Assembly: GCA_014382015.1 (NCBI GenBank) | Contig: JACNKN010000066.1 | Coordinates: 1 to 64,000 of the forward strand | From: Fidelibacterota bacterium | GTDB lineage: Bacteria; Fidelibacterota; Marinisomatia; Marinisomatales; TCS55 | Direction of reading: 5' to 3' | Length of the DNA: 64,000 nt | Shown here: piece after piece, positions 8,672-18,516 of the stretch | Position numbering within the stretch: the first letter of the stretch is position 1 | Layout of the letters: the number at the start of each line of letters is the position of its first letter | Made by a program: the position numbers and the translations under genes | Notes under the pieces: generated by a model | What the model saw: only the letters and a program-made list of their open reading frames with translations | The model's database searches: none | What the model was told of the DNA's origin: nothing

Positions 8672-10060
8672 TTATTGATGTACACTTTGCCCAAACGCAT
8701 CCAATGCCGCTTCCATGACTGCTTCTGAAAGGGTGGGGTGCGCATGGACCGTCATGGCAATTTCCTGCCAGGTTGTTTCTAACGCCTTCGCCACACCCAA
8801 TTCTGCAATGAGCTCCGTTGCCTCGCTGCCCACAATGTGACAACCAAGTAATTCGCCATATTTCGCTTCAAAAATTATTTTAACAAACCCGGTTGAATTT
8901 CCCGTTGCCAATGCTTTTCCGCTTGCACGAAAATCAAACCGACCCACTTTTATTTCAATATCCTTTTCCTTCGCTATAGCCTCCGTCATTCCCAAAGAGG
9001 CCACTTGAGGTTGGCAATATGTACACCCAGGAATATTGGTATAATCCACGGGTTTAGGGGTATTCCCGGAAGCATGTTCTGCCGCTACATGTCCCTGTGC
9101 TGAAGCAACATGGGCCAGCCATGGCGGTCCAGAGACATCCCCAATGGCATACACGCTGGGCACAGATGTTTGGTTGAATTCGTTAATCGTAATTGCCCCT
9201 TTGTCAGAGTTAACACCAATTTCTTCAAGTCCAATATTTTCAATATTCCCCGTCACACCAGTAGCGATTAAGACTATATCTGCATCTATGATTTGTTTTT
9301 CCTTACCCTTTTCAGCATGGACTTTTACTTTTGTTTTCAGCTTTTCAATTTGAGTGACTTTGGTTTCTTTATAAATTTTGATACCGGACTTTTTAAAACT
9401 TTTTTCAACTTCTTTCGAAATATCCTCATCTTCTATGGGCAGGATATTGGGCATCATTTCGATCAAATGAATTTCTGTGCCATATTCATTATAAAAGTAC
9501 GCAAATTCAGCCCCGATTGCCCCGGCACCAATGATGACCATTTTTGCCGGTGGCGCTATTAAAACCATGGCTTCTTTAGAAGTGATCACCTGTTTTCCAT
9601 CCGGTTCCATTCCTGGGAAAATCTTGGGCCGTGCGCCAGTGGCAATTATGATTTTTTCTGCTTCGACGATTTGTTTCTTCTTGCCTGAGGTCACTTCAAT
9701 CTCGTCCGGTGATTTTAATACGCCTTTTCCAGATAAGTGGGTAATATCATTTTTCTTCATAAGGAATTCAACCCCCTTAGATAGACGATTGGATACATCC
9801 CTACTTCGTTTCACAGTTTTACCAAAATCCACTTCATATTCAGGAATTGTGATACCGAACTTTTTGCTGTTTTTCACATAGTGGAGAATTTCTGCATTCT
9901 TTAAAAGCGCTTTGGTTGGGATGCATCCCCAATTCAGGCAAACACCACCCAATTGATCTTCATCTATAATGATGATTTTCTTTCCCAATTGGGCCGCCCG
10001 AATGGCCGCTACATAACCACCGGGTCCGCCGCCCAAAATAGCTATATCAAATTTTGCCAT
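8672..10060 (-). CDS. lpd: dihydrolipoyl dehydrogenase (E3)
   Basis: E3 reoxidises dihydrolipoyl-E2 with NAD+. The 462-aa flavoprotein shows the N-terminal FAD-binding GGGPGG loop at 10-15, the redox pair Cys41/Cys46 in GGVCLNWGCIPT, a second Rossmann motif GAGAIGAEFA for NAD, and the C-terminal His441-Glu446 pair (HPTLSE) of the dimer interface. It follows the small monooxygenase-like gene with a 14-bp overlap and precedes lipB, so E3, E1, E2 and both lipoate enzymes form one same-strand cluster. Confidence 0.97.
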   Translation of the reverse strand: MAKFDIAILGGGPGGYVAAIRAAQLGKKIIIIDEDQLGGVCLNWGCIPTKALLKNAEILHYVKNSKKFGITIPEYEVDFGKTVKRSRDVSNRLSKGVEFLMKKNDITHLSGKGVLKSPDEIEVTSGKKKQIVEAEKIIIATGARPKIFPGMEPDGKQVITSKEAMVLIAPPAKMVIIGAGAIGAEFAYFYNEYGTEIHLIEMMPNILPIEDEDISKEVEKSFKKSGIKIYKETKVTQIEKLKTKVKVHAEKGKEKQIIDADIVLIATGVTGNIENIGLEEIGVNSDKGAITINEFNQTSVPSVYAIGDVSGPPWLAHVASAQGHVAAEHASGNTPKPVDYTNIPGCTYCQPQVASLGMTEAIAKEKDIEIKVGRFDFRASGKALATGNSTGFVKIIFEAKYGELLGCHIVGSEATELIAELGVAKALETTWQEIAMTVHAHPTLSEAVMEAALDAFGQSVHQ

Positions 10061-10373
10061 AGTCTTTTTCTACTTTTGCAATTCGAACAATATATTTTTC
10101 GTACCAAATGACCCGCCCACGTTTTTTAACTTTTTTATGTTCTGTATGATTCCGCCAAGCTTTAATGGATTCTTTATCTTTCCAATAAACAGATGTAATG
10201 CCGAACCCATTCGGATCACGCACAGATTCAACGCCTAAGTATCCAGGCATATTTTGAGCAAGTTCAACCATTCTGGCAGAGGCTTTATCATATTCTTCCT
10301 TTTCTTTATGCGTGTGTAACGAAGTGAAAATCACTGCGTAATATGGCGGTTTGGGTGTGTTGGCTATACTCAT
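10047..10373 (-). CDS. ABM-fold (antibiotic biosynthesis monooxygenase-like) protein
   Basis: A 108-aa protein of the dimeric ferredoxin-like ABM type. It has a hydrophobic first strand (YYAVIFTS), a helix with the common NMPGYLG turn, SVRDPNGFGI and SVYWKDKESIKAW in the middle strands, and a final strand. Proteins of this kind include small oxygenases, heme degraders and uncharacterised stress proteins. The surface-lining residues do not identify one of these. The gene lies 4 bp downstream of folE and overlaps lpd, so it belongs to the same transcript, with no functional clue from its neighbours. Confidence 0.75.
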   Translation of the reverse strand: MSIANTPKPPYYAVIFTSLHTHKEKEEYDKASARMVELAQNMPGYLGVESVRDPNGFGITSVYWKDKESIKAWRNHTEHKKVKKRGRVIWYEKYIVRIAKVEKDYGKI

Positions 10374-10377
10374 ATTA

Positions 10378-10941
10378 TTATTTTCCTATAATGCTTAAAA
10401 ATTCTGACCGTGTTTCTGCGGATTTTCTAAATTGACCCAGCATTGCAGAAGTGGATGCATAACTGTTTTGTTTTTCAACCCCACGCATCTGCATACATAA
10501 ATGTTGACCTTCCATCACCACAGCCACGCCCACTGGGTCCAACACTTCTTCTAATGTATTTGCAATTTGGGATGTCAACCGTTCCTGAATTTGGAGCCGC
10601 CGGGCAAACATATCCACAATCCGAGGAATCTTAGATAATCCTATGACTCTCTTGTTAGGTAAATAACCCACGTGAGCGCGCCCGAAAAATGGAATCATGT
10701 GATGTTCACACATGGAGAAAAATTCAATATCCCGCACCACAACCATTTCGCTGCAATCTTCATGAAATATTGCATCGTTTATAATATCATCCAAATTGGC
10801 TCGATACCCTTGAGAAAAATATTCCCATGCTCGGGCCACACGGTTGGGCGTTTTAACCAATCCTTCCCGCTGAGGATCTTCGCCGATTAAATCTAATAAT
10901 TCTCTATTATTGGCCTCTAATTGATCAAACTTTTCTGTCAT
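10378..10941 (-). CDS. folE: GTP cyclohydrolase I
   Basis: FolE converts GTP to 7,8-dihydroneopterin triphosphate, the entry step to folate and, through QueD, to queuosine. The 187-aa protein has the zinc site residues CEHH and HLCMQMRG, the substrate-binding GLSKIPRIV segment and RLQIQERLT, all in normal order. Its start overlaps the yhhQ stop. Position between the queuosine-precursor transporter and upstream of lpd suggests it serves the pterin/queuosine branch in this operon, though folate use is not excluded. Confidence 0.97.
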   Translation of the reverse strand: MTEKFDQLEANNRELLDLIGEDPQREGLVKTPNRVARAWEYFSQGYRANLDDIINDAIFHEDCSEMVVVRDIEFFSMCEHHMIPFFGRAHVGYLPNKRVIGLSKIPRIVDMFARRLQIQERLTSQIANTLEEVLDPVGVAVVMEGQHLCMQMRGVEKQNSYASTSAMLGQFRKSAETRSEFLSIIGK

Positions 10942-11639
10942 CAGATTGCCTCCTGTTTAAATGAAAGTTTTTCCCAATCCGCTTCATCAGGATCTTCATG
11001 AATTTTATCCTTCAATGCCCACACGCCCAGATAAAACAATGGTGTATCGAATAATGCCACCAATACCTTGAATAAAAACCCGTTGGCTAATAATGGCCAA
11101 AAGCGAATCCATTCAATGGTGCCTGACCCACATAATAAAATCAATACAGCCGATGTATCCACCAGTTGAGACACAATCGTGGAACCATTATTTCTTAGCC
11201 AAAGATGCTTTCCCTTGGTGAGCCGTTTCCAAAAATGAAACACTCGAATATCTATAAATTGTGCCGCAAGGTAAGCAATCATTGATGCAAATACAGCAGG
11301 GCCAAAGAGTCCAAACACTTTTGAAAATGTTTCATTATCAACGGGTGACCAATCCGTTTGGGGCGCTACGTTGGCAAGCATGACTACGCCCATGACAAAA
11401 ACAGATGCCACCAATCCGGATACCACCACTTGATCTGCTTTCTTCTTTCCATATAATTCTGAAATAAGATCCGTCACCAAAAATGTAATTGGATATGGCA
11501 AAATCCCAACCGATAATTCAAAGGTATATAACCCAAACGGCGACCAAGTGAAAAACTTTTGAAAGATCAAATTTGCACTAATCAGAGAGGCGATAAATAT
11601 GCCCGCCAGAATGAGGTAAAGTCGGCTTTTAAATTCCAT
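10941..11639 (-). CDS. yhhQ: queuosine-precursor transporter (YhhQ/VUT family)
   Basis: A 232-aa inner-membrane protein with about six hydrophobic helices and the family's characteristic conserved polar patch ([16 protein letters not shown], about residues 48-63) and the later [15 protein letters not shown] segment. Family members take up queuine or preQ bases. It lies 2 bp downstream of the QueD-like gene and overlaps folE by one base, matching the common genome pairing with queuosine genes. Direction of transport and exact substrate are inferred from the family. Confidence 0.87.
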   Translation of the reverse strand: MEFKSRLYLILAGIFIASLISANLIFQKFFTWSPFGLYTFELSVGILPYPITFLVTDLISELYGKKKADQVVVSGLVASVFVMGVVMLANVAPQTDWSPVDNETFSKVFGLFGPAVFASMIAYLAAQFIDIRVFHFWKRLTKGKHLWLRNNGSTIVSQLVDTSAVLILLCGSGTIEWIRFWPLLANGFLFKVLVALFDTPLFYLGVWALKDKIHEDPDEADWEKLSFKQEAI

Positions 11640-11641
11640 AG

Positions 11642-12058
11642 TTATTTAGAATTTGGACCGTAATAATCTGTGAATATGGTCGGTGTTTCTCTTAGGCGAA
11701 TCCGATGCAGTGTTGCCCCTTCTAAACGAGAATTAATCTGCTCCCAGATGAACTGGACTAAATTCTCAGTGCTGGGTTGTTTGCCACTAAACCAATCCAC
11801 TTCTTTTTCAATTTGGCTATGGTCAAGAATCCCGATCACATGTGTTTCAACAATTTGTTTCAAATGGCCTAAATCGACGAGAAACCCTGTATCAGGGTTC
11901 AGTTCACCGGTCACCATCACTTCTAATGTATAATTATGTCCGTGGACTTTCGCATCCGGACCAAATACTTCTTGGTTTTTTTGCTCTGTCCAGTCTTCAT
12001 GACCGTATTGATGGGCCGCATTAAAGTAAAAGATTTTGGTTAAATAGGGGTTACTCAT
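11642..12058 (-). CDS. queD: QueD-like 6-pyruvoyl-tetrahydropterin synthase family protein
   Basis: The PTPS family acts on dihydroneopterin triphosphate, and QueD makes 6-carboxytetrahydropterin for queuosine. The 138-aa product keeps the zinc histidines in FNAAHQY and VHGHNY, the LDH catalytic histidine region and the C-terminal RETPT glutamate. The catalytic cysteine normally found in the FGPC-type turn before HGH is Asp here (FGPDAKVHGH), so the activity may differ from standard QueD. I chose ATG at 12058; an in-frame TTG at 12076 is possible. No clear ribosome binding site is visible. It heads the queD-yhhQ-folE group. Confidence 0.82.
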   Translation of the reverse strand: MSNPYLTKIFYFNAAHQYGHEDWTEQKNQEVFGPDAKVHGHNYTLEVMVTGELNPDTGFLVDLGHLKQIVETHVIGILDHSQIEKEVDWFSGKQPSTENLVQFIWEQINSRLEGATLHRIRLRETPTIFTDYYGPNSK

Positions 12059-12139
12059 TTTATTTGTATGTTGCAAATATTATTAGGTGCGTAATTTAGG
12101 CATTTGACCGAAGGTGACAAAATGATTCTGGTAATAAAT

Positions 12140-12168
12140 GAAAATAACAGCTCAACAAAGTTAAGCTG
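12140..12168 (-). terminator. terminator of the ilv-leu-cimA operon
   Basis: Starting 9 bp after the cimA stop, minus-strand CAGCTTAAC-TTT-GTTGAGCTG forms a 9-bp stem (one U-G pair) with a 3-base loop, followed by TTATTTTC. This is the layout of an intrinsic terminator and separates the amino acid operon from the queD group. Confidence 0.85.
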
Positions 12169-12177
12169 ATAAAATAT

Positions 12178-13785
12178 TTAGGCTGAGTCTTTTATTTCCT
12201 TAGAACATACCGACTTTTTCTTTGTCATATATAACCGATAATTGAAACTATCCCTCAATGCCTGCCAACTGGCTTCAATTATATTTTCAGAAACGCCAAC
12301 GGTGGACCAGGAATCTTCCCCATCCCTGCTTTCAATTAAAACACGGACTTTTGATTCTGTGCCGGCCCGTTCTTCCAATACCCGGACTTTATAATCCACC
12401 AGTTTCACATCTTTTATTTCTGGATAGAATCGAACCAATGCTTTTTTCAATGCCAGGTTTAAAGCATTAACCGGCCCGACACCATCGGCAATGGTATGCT
12501 CAATCTCTCCATCTACTCTCACTTTCAACATGGCATCTGCATGGGTGTGGCCATCATCTCCATAATTCACATTAATTCGTGAGTCCAATACATCAAAGAA
12601 TGGCTGAAATACACCAAGCTCTTCTTGCAGAATTAATTCAAAAGATGCTTCTGCACCATCAAACTGGTATCCAGCGTGCTCCAAAACTTTGATACGGTCA
12701 ACGACCTTTTTTGTCATGGCCTTATCTCCATTTAATTTTACATCCAATTCAGACGCTTTATACCGGATATTGCTTTGACCCGATAAATCAGATACCAATA
12801 CACGTCGTTGGGAGCCCACTTTCTCCGGTTCAATATGCTCATACATGGCACTGTTTTTCATGACAGCACTCACATGAATGCCGCCCTTATGGGCAAAGGC
12901 AGATCGCCCTACAAAAGCGGCCCGCTGGTCCGGTGCAAAATTCATCACTTCCGATACAAAATGGGATAAGGAGGATAATTGTGTCAAATCTAATTTTTGA
13001 GCCGTTTCGAAACCCATTTTAAGTGTCAAATTAGGAATGATGCTAATCAGGTTCGCGTTACCACAGCGCTCACCCACACCATTGATGGTACCCTGCACAT
13101 GCCCCACACCGGCTTCCACTGCAGCAAGGGTATTTGAGACTGCAAGTTCACTATCATTATGGGCATGAACGCCCAGGGGAGTGTTGATAGTTTGCTTAAC
13201 TGTGGTGACGATTTCAGTTATCTCTGACGGCAATGACCCACCGTTTGTTTCACATAATACGATTGTATCCGCATTTGCTTTCTCCGCTGCTTGAATCATT
13301 CTCAACGCAAATTCCTGATCATCCTTATACCCATCAAAAAAATGCTCTGCATCAAAAATAACCTGGCGGCCTTCGGACTTTAAATGGCGAATCGATTCAT
13401 AGATTAATGATTCATTTTCAAATGCATCTAATTCCAACCCCATTTCTGAATGTAGCCTCCAAGTTTTTCCAAAAATGGATACCACAGCCGTTTCGGCTCT
13501 TAACATGGAAATTAAATTTGCATCGGACTTTATCTTATCCGGAAATCTTGCAGTAGAGCCAAAAGCACAAATGCGTGAATGATGCAATTTTTCTTTTCGA
13601 ATTTCTTTAAAAAACGATTCATCTTTTGGATTACTTCCGGGCCAACCTCCTTCGATGAAATCTACTCCAAATTCATCCAAACGAATGGCAATTCTCACTT
13701 TATCTTTTACGGATAGCGTAACGCCTTCTCCCTGAGTTCCATCACGTAATGTGGTATCGAATATTTCAATAGGATTACGATTCAT
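12178..13785 (-). CDS. cimA: (R)-citramalate synthase
   Basis: A 535-aa member of the DRE-TIM metallolyase family with the N-terminal [13 protein letters not shown] signature and the metal-binding HAHND motif. A C-terminal LeuA-type regulatory dimer domain fills the last 150 or so residues. The IEGGWPGSNPKD stretch distinguishes the citramalate/CimA group from isopropylmalate synthase, which is encoded separately in the same operon. CimA condenses pyruvate and acetyl-CoA to citramalate, which LeuCD and LeuB turn into 2-oxobutyrate for isoleucine, so the operon can make Ile without threonine deaminase. No ilvA is present in the window, which fits this role. It follows leuD with no gap. Confidence 0.9.
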   Translation of the reverse strand: MNRNPIEIFDTTLRDGTQGEGVTLSVKDKVRIAIRLDEFGVDFIEGGWPGSNPKDESFFKEIRKEKLHHSRICAFGSTARFPDKIKSDANLISMLRAETAVVSIFGKTWRLHSEMGLELDAFENESLIYESIRHLKSEGRQVIFDAEHFFDGYKDDQEFALRMIQAAEKANADTIVLCETNGGSLPSEITEIVTTVKQTINTPLGVHAHNDSELAVSNTLAAVEAGVGHVQGTINGVGERCGNANLISIIPNLTLKMGFETAQKLDLTQLSSLSHFVSEVMNFAPDQRAAFVGRSAFAHKGGIHVSAVMKNSAMYEHIEPEKVGSQRRVLVSDLSGQSNIRYKASELDVKLNGDKAMTKKVVDRIKVLEHAGYQFDGAEASFELILQEELGVFQPFFDVLDSRINVNYGDDGHTHADAMLKVRVDGEIEHTIADGVGPVNALNLALKKALVRFYPEIKDVKLVDYKVRVLEERAGTESKVRVLIESRDGEDSWSTVGVSENIIEASWQALRDSFNYRLYMTKKKSVCSKEIKDSA

Positions 13786-14439
13786 CTAAATCACCAAATC
13801 TTCAAAGGTCCAAGGGTTTAACTTTTTATGCTGCTGCTCAAATAATTGAATTTTTTCTTTTTTCTCCATGGTTTGACCAATTTCATCTAACCCATTCATC
13901 AGACAGAATTTTTTATAAATATCTATATCGAAAGATATTGATTCACCATTTGATAATTGAATGACTTGATTCTCTAAATCAATCGACAGTTCAAATCCCG
14001 GTGTTCCATAAACAGATTCAAATAAATCATTAATTATTGTATCATCTAAAACGATTGGAAGGAGGCCATTTTTAAAACAATTATTATAAAAAATATCTGC
14101 AAAACTGGGTGCTATCAATACGCGAAATCCAAAATCTTTAATGGCCCATGGCGCATGTTCACGGCTGGAACCACAGCCAAAATTTTTCTGAGTCAACAAA
14201 ATAGAAGCGCCATTATAGCGATTCTGGTTTAGGACAAAATCTGAATTAAGCGGCCTGTTTTCACATGGCATACCCGGTTCACCTTTATCCAAATATCGCC
14301 ATTCATCAAAAAGGTTCGGTCCAAACCCTGTCCGTTTGATGGATTTTAAAAATTGTTTTGGAATAATGGCATCTGTATCCACATTCGCTCGATCAATGGG
14401 GGCTACCAATCCATTAAAATTTGAGAATTTTTCCATCAA
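13786..14439 (-). CDS. leuD: 3-isopropylmalate dehydratase small subunit
   Basis: A 217-aa swivelling-domain subunit that pairs with LeuC. It carries the typical N-terminal [14 protein letters not shown] and the [11 protein letters not shown] signature in the substrate-binding turn. It isomerises 2- and 3-isopropylmalate and, in this operon, probably also citramalate intermediates. It lies directly downstream of leuC and immediately before cimA with no intergenic space. Length and motifs are normal. Confidence 0.96.
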   Translation of the reverse strand: MMEKFSNFNGLVAPIDRANVDTDAIIPKQFLKSIKRTGFGPNLFDEWRYLDKGEPGMPCENRPLNSDFVLNQNRYNGASILLTQKNFGCGSSREHAPWAIKDFGFRVLIAPSFADIFYNNCFKNGLLPIVLDDTIINDLFESVYGTPGFELSIDLENQVIQLSNGESISFDIDIYKKFCLMNGLDEIGQTMEKKEKIQLFEQQHKKLNPWTFEDLVI

Positions 14440-15834
14440 TTAATCGTTCCCAATTATTTCTCTTACGTCAACAAAGTGGCCATGAATTGCAGCAGCAGCA
14501 GCCATAATTGGACTCACCAAATGGGTCCGCCCACCCTGTCCCTGACGACCTTCAAAATTTCGATTGGATGTGGAGGCGCACCGTTCACCCGGGTCAAGCC
14601 GATCTGCATTCATGGCGAGACACATAGAACATCCAGGATCCCGCCACTCAAATCCTGCTTCAACAAATATTTTATCCAATCCTTCAGATTCAGCCTGATT
14701 TTTTACTTCACCGGACCCAGGAACCACCATAGCCAGTTTTATTGTATCCGCCACTTTTTGCCCTTTTACAATTTCAGCCGCTGCACGGAGATCCTCAATT
14801 CTTGAATTGGTACATGAACCAATAAATATTTTATCTAATGGATAATCCGAAAGGGATCCTCCATCATTAATCCCCATATAATCCAATGCATTTTCAATGC
14901 CATCTTTCCCCATCTTGGGTATGGGCTCCCCCACATTTATCCCCATCTCAGGTGATGTTCCCCAGGTAATCTGAGGCTTAATATTGGCTGCGTCAAAAAC
15001 CACTTCCTTATCGAATGTAGCATCAGAATCAGACGAAAGTGTTTGCCAATACAGGACTGCCTTTTCCCACATCCCTCCTTTGGGAGCAAATGGTCGTCCA
15101 TTTACATATTCAATTGTTTTTTGGTCAACAGCAATGAGCCCTGCACGGGCCCCTGCTTCAATGGCCATATTGCAAACTGTCATCCGCTCTTCAATAGACA
15201 TGGATTCAATTGCCCTGCCTGCAAATTCTATTGTGTGACCCGTTCCGCCTGCGGTACCAATCTTCTTGATGATTTCCAAAACCAAATCCTTGGCGGTTAC
15301 ACCTTTTTGTAATTGGCCATCCACCTTCACCCGCATGTTTTTGGATTTTGTCTGAATCAAACATTGAGTGACTAAGCCATGTTCTACTTCGGAGGTCCCA
15401 ATCCCAAATGCCAATGCGCCCAATGCGCCATGGGTGGCTGTATGAGAATCCCCGCAAACTATGGTCATCCCGGGGAGAGTGGCGCCCTGTTCAGGTCCAA
15501 CCACATGGACAATCCCTTGTCGTCCATCATCCATGGGTATGTAAGGAACACCGAATGATTCGCAGTTGTTAACCAATGTTTCTACTTGGAGGGCTGACAC
15601 GGGATCTGCGATACCTTGGTCGCGATTTTTAGTGGGAATATTGTGATCCGCCACCGCGAGATTTGCTGAAGCCCGCCAAGGTTTCCTGTTGGCTTGGCGC
15701 AACCCTTCAAATGCTTGAGGTGAGGTCACCTCATGGATCAACTGGCGATCAATATATAAGAGTGCATTCCCATTTTTATCTTCATGAACCAAATGGGATT
15801 CCCATAATTTATCGTATAAAGTTTTGGCGCCCAA
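14440..15834 (-). CDS. leuC: 3-isopropylmalate dehydratase large subunit
   Basis: A 464-aa aconitase-family protein holding the 4Fe-4S cluster through the cysteines of FIGSCTNSR and [11 protein letters not shown]. The substrate-binding segment [18 protein letters not shown] is intact. Together with LeuD it forms the isomerase of leucine synthesis. The gene is 2 bp from leuA and adjoins leuD, so the subunits are made from one message. Confidence 0.97.
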   Translation of the reverse strand: MGAKTLYDKLWESHLVHEDKNGNALLYIDRQLIHEVTSPQAFEGLRQANRKPWRASANLAVADHNIPTKNRDQGIADPVSALQVETLVNNCESFGVPYIPMDDGRQGIVHVVGPEQGATLPGMTIVCGDSHTATHGALGALAFGIGTSEVEHGLVTQCLIQTKSKNMRVKVDGQLQKGVTAKDLVLEIIKKIGTAGGTGHTIEFAGRAIESMSIEERMTVCNMAIEAGARAGLIAVDQKTIEYVNGRPFAPKGGMWEKAVLYWQTLSSDSDATFDKEVVFDAANIKPQITWGTSPEMGINVGEPIPKMGKDGIENALDYMGINDGGSLSDYPLDKIFIGSCTNSRIEDLRAAAEIVKGQKVADTIKLAMVVPGSGEVKNQAESEGLDKIFVEAGFEWRDPGCSMCLAMNADRLDPGERCASTSNRNFEGRQGQGGRTHLVSPIMAAAAAIHGHFVDVREIIGND

Positions 15835-15836
15835 AT

Positions 15837-17405
15837 TTATGGTGCCGTCACTGCTTCAAGCAGTTCATTTACTTCACCTTGAATGCTGTATTCATTGATA
15901 GCCTGGATATAGGCTTTTGCACTGGCTTCTACAATATCGGTGGAAACGCCCCGTCCGGAAAATGATTTATCGCCACTTTTCAATTTCAAATGGGCTTCAC
16001 CTTGAGCAGACCGCCCTACAGTAACCGAACGAACCTGATAAGATTCAATATGAAATTTTGAGTTTAAGGCACGATCAATTGCATTAAAACAAGCATCAAC
16101 AGGGCCATCCCCTGTGGCAGATTCTTCTACCATTTTTCCATCTGTTTTGATCCGAACCGTGGCGGTGGGAATGGTCGTCGTTCCCAAATTCACATGAAGG
16201 TAATCCAGATGGTGACTATAATCCTTTATAGAAACTTCCTCTCCCATAAGCATTCGTAAATCATCATCAAATACTTCCTTTTTCTTATCTGCCAAATCAA
16301 GGAATTTTTGATAGACTGTATTCAATTCTTCTTCACTGGGACTAAAACCAAGTGCAATCAATCTTGATGCCAATCCGTGGCGACCAGAATGGCGTCCCAA
16401 GACAATTTTGGATGCAGTAACACCCACTTGTTCCGGGCTCATAATTTCATAGGTTTTATTATCTTTCAGCATTCCATCCTGATGAATCCCTGATTCATGA
16501 GCAAATGCATTTTCACCTACGATTGCTTTATTCGGCTGAACAATCATCCCTGTAAAGGAGGAAACCATCCGGCTTGCATTAAATATTTCAGACGTATTTA
16601 TATCTGTCTCTACATCCCATAAATCTTCCCGAACAGCGATGGCCATGGCAATTTCTTCCAAAGATGCATTCCCGGCCCGTTCACCAATCCCATTGATGGT
16701 ACACTCTACTTGGCGAGCGCCATTGGTTACAGCTGACAGAGAATTGGCAACAGCTAGGCCCAGATCATTATGACAATGAACACTAATCACTGCTTGATCT
16801 ATATTGCTCACCCGTTCTTTGAGCGCCGAAATTTTCTGACCAAATTCCAATGGCATTGTATATCCAGTTGTATCGGGAATATTAACTGTGGTGGCTCCTG
16901 CTGCAATGACCGCTTCCACGATTTCAGAAAGGTATCCAATGTCAGTCCGTCCTGCATCTTCAGGAGAAAATTCAACATCATCTGTAAATGTTTTGGCTAA
17001 AGCAACTGCATCACAGGACATTTGAAGAATATTATTTCTTTTTTCTGTTAATGTTTTGCCATATCGATCACTACCAAATTTTCCCAGCATATGTATATCT
17101 GATGTACCGGCAAAGGTATGAATCCGAAATGTTTCTGCATGTTTTAACGCATCATTCGCTGCTATAATATCTTTATCAACCGTTCGCGCCAGGCCAGCCA
17201 CAACTGTATCCACCGCATCTGCAATTCGTTGAACAGAATCAAACTGTACTTTGGAAGAAACAGGGAATCCTGCTTCAATCACATCTACATTTAAACGGTT
17301 TAATTGTTTAGCAATTTCTATTTTTTCTGTCATGTTTAACGAGGCACCCGGCGCCTGTTCTCCATCACGAAGAGTGGTATCAAATATGACTATTTTATCC
17401 TTCAT
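15837..17405 (-). CDS. leuA: 2-isopropylmalate synthase
   Basis: LeuA condenses acetyl-CoA with 2-oxoisovalerate in the first committed step of leucine synthesis. The 522-aa protein has [16 protein letters not shown] at the N-terminus, the metal ligands in [13 protein letters not shown], the family [11 protein letters not shown] segment and a C-terminal regulatory domain (about 390-510) that normally binds leucine. It overlaps leuB by 11 bp and is followed 2 bp later by leuC. A GxGxG-like loop with normal residues in the regulatory domain suggests leucine feedback is retained. Confidence 0.96.
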   Translation of the reverse strand: MKDKIVIFDTTLRDGEQAPGASLNMTEKIEIAKQLNRLNVDVIEAGFPVSSKVQFDSVQRIADAVDTVVAGLARTVDKDIIAANDALKHAETFRIHTFAGTSDIHMLGKFGSDRYGKTLTEKRNNILQMSCDAVALAKTFTDDVEFSPEDAGRTDIGYLSEIVEAVIAAGATTVNIPDTTGYTMPLEFGQKISALKERVSNIDQAVISVHCHNDLGLAVANSLSAVTNGARQVECTINGIGERAGNASLEEIAMAIAVREDLWDVETDINTSEIFNASRMVSSFTGMIVQPNKAIVGENAFAHESGIHQDGMLKDNKTYEIMSPEQVGVTASKIVLGRHSGRHGLASRLIALGFSPSEEELNTVYQKFLDLADKKKEVFDDDLRMLMGEEVSIKDYSHHLDYLHVNLGTTTIPTATVRIKTDGKMVEESATGDGPVDACFNAIDRALNSKFHIESYQVRSVTVGRSAQGEAHLKLKSGDKSFSGRGVSTDIVEASAKAYIQAINEYSIQGEVNELLEAVTAP

Positions 17406-18504
17406 AAGACATCCTGACCATTTCTATAATTGTATCCGATTTATCAGCGCATCTCTCCAATACTAAATTGCGCATTTCTGTTGTACTCACAACACTTGTA
17501 TTCTGTGAAGCAATATCTTCTGTACGAAAACCCAGTTCAAGTACTTCGCCAATGGCATCGTAGATCATGCCCGCCGCTTCTGGCATTTCAAAAGTATAAT
17601 CCAGCATCATGGCTGCAGACCCAATCATGGCCAAGGGATTGGCTTTATTTTGGCCTGCAATTTCCGGCGCTGTCCCGTGGACCGGTTCATAAAGGGCATG
17701 TTTTTCTCCTAGACTTGCAGAGGGAAGCATGCCGAGACTGCCCGTAATCATAGCTGAAATATCGCTGAGAATATCTCCAAACATATTTTGAGTCACAATC
17801 ACATCAAACTGTTTTGGATCCCGAACCAGCTGCATGGCCGCATTATCCACATACATTTCATTCAAGAAAACATCGGGGAATTCTTTATGTACATCTTCTA
17901 CCACTTCACGCCAGAATTGAGAACTTTCTAATACGTTTGCTTTGTGAATAGAGGTAACACGATTATTTCGTTTTCGAGCCAATTCGAATGCAGTTCTTGC
18001 AATCCGTTCTACTTCTTCCTTCGTATAGGTTAATGTATTCCATCCTTTATCTTTATCCATACCCCTTGGAGAACCAAAATAAATGCCGCCTGTTAATTCC
18101 CGGACCACCATAATATCCGCACCTCGTAAAACACTTGGCTTTAATGACGACGCATCTAATAATGCATTATATATTGTAGCGGGACGAAGATTTGCATAGA
18201 GACCTAATGATTCACGAAGTTTTAATAATCCCTGTTCCGGCTTATTCTCGTGAGGTTGATTATCCCATTGTGATCCACCCACTGCACCCATGAGAACGGC
18301 ATCTGATTGACGACATTTTTCGATCGTTTCATCTGTAAGGGGAACACCATTACTATCGATAGAACAGCCACCAAATAATGCTTCTTCATAATCAAATGTA
18401 ACGTTGAATTCCTGGGAGACTAAATCTAACACCTGAAGAGCCGCATCCATTATTTCAGGACCAATGCCGTCACCGGGTAAAATGGTTAATTGATAGGATT
18501 TCAT
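17395..18504 (-). CDS. leuB: 3-isopropylmalate dehydrogenase
   Basis: A 369-aa NAD-dependent beta-decarboxylating dehydrogenase. It has the N-terminal ILPGDGIGPEIM, the substrate-binding RESLGLYANLRPA, and the cofactor/metal segments VTQNMFGDILSD and HGTAPEIAG. It oxidises 3-isopropylmalate to 4-methyl-2-oxovalerate and, with cimA present, probably 3-methylmalate to 2-oxobutyrate. It lies 12 bp downstream of ilvC and overlaps leuA. Confidence 0.97.
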   Translation of the reverse strand: MKSYQLTILPGDGIGPEIMDAALQVLDLVSQEFNVTFDYEEALFGGCSIDSNGVPLTDETIEKCRQSDAVLMGAVGGSQWDNQPHENKPEQGLLKLRESLGLYANLRPATIYNALLDASSLKPSVLRGADIMVVRELTGGIYFGSPRGMDKDKGWNTLTYTKEEVERIARTAFELARKRNNRVTSIHKANVLESSQFWREVVEDVHKEFPDVFLNEMYVDNAAMQLVRDPKQFDVIVTQNMFGDILSDISAMITGSLGMLPSASLGEKHALYEPVHGTAPEIAGQNKANPLAMIGSAAMMLDYTFEMPEAAGMIYDAIGEVLELGFRTEDIASQNTSVVSTTEMRNLVLERCADKSDTIIEMVRMSYEG

Positions 18505-18516
18505 AAAGATTAACCT

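Noticed and set aside
12077-12139. Possible preQ1 riboswitch before the queD-like gene
   Set aside because: A small ACC-TTC-GGT hairpin and a CTAA stretch are present, but the stem-loop and A-rich tail arrangement of preQ1 aptamers is not.
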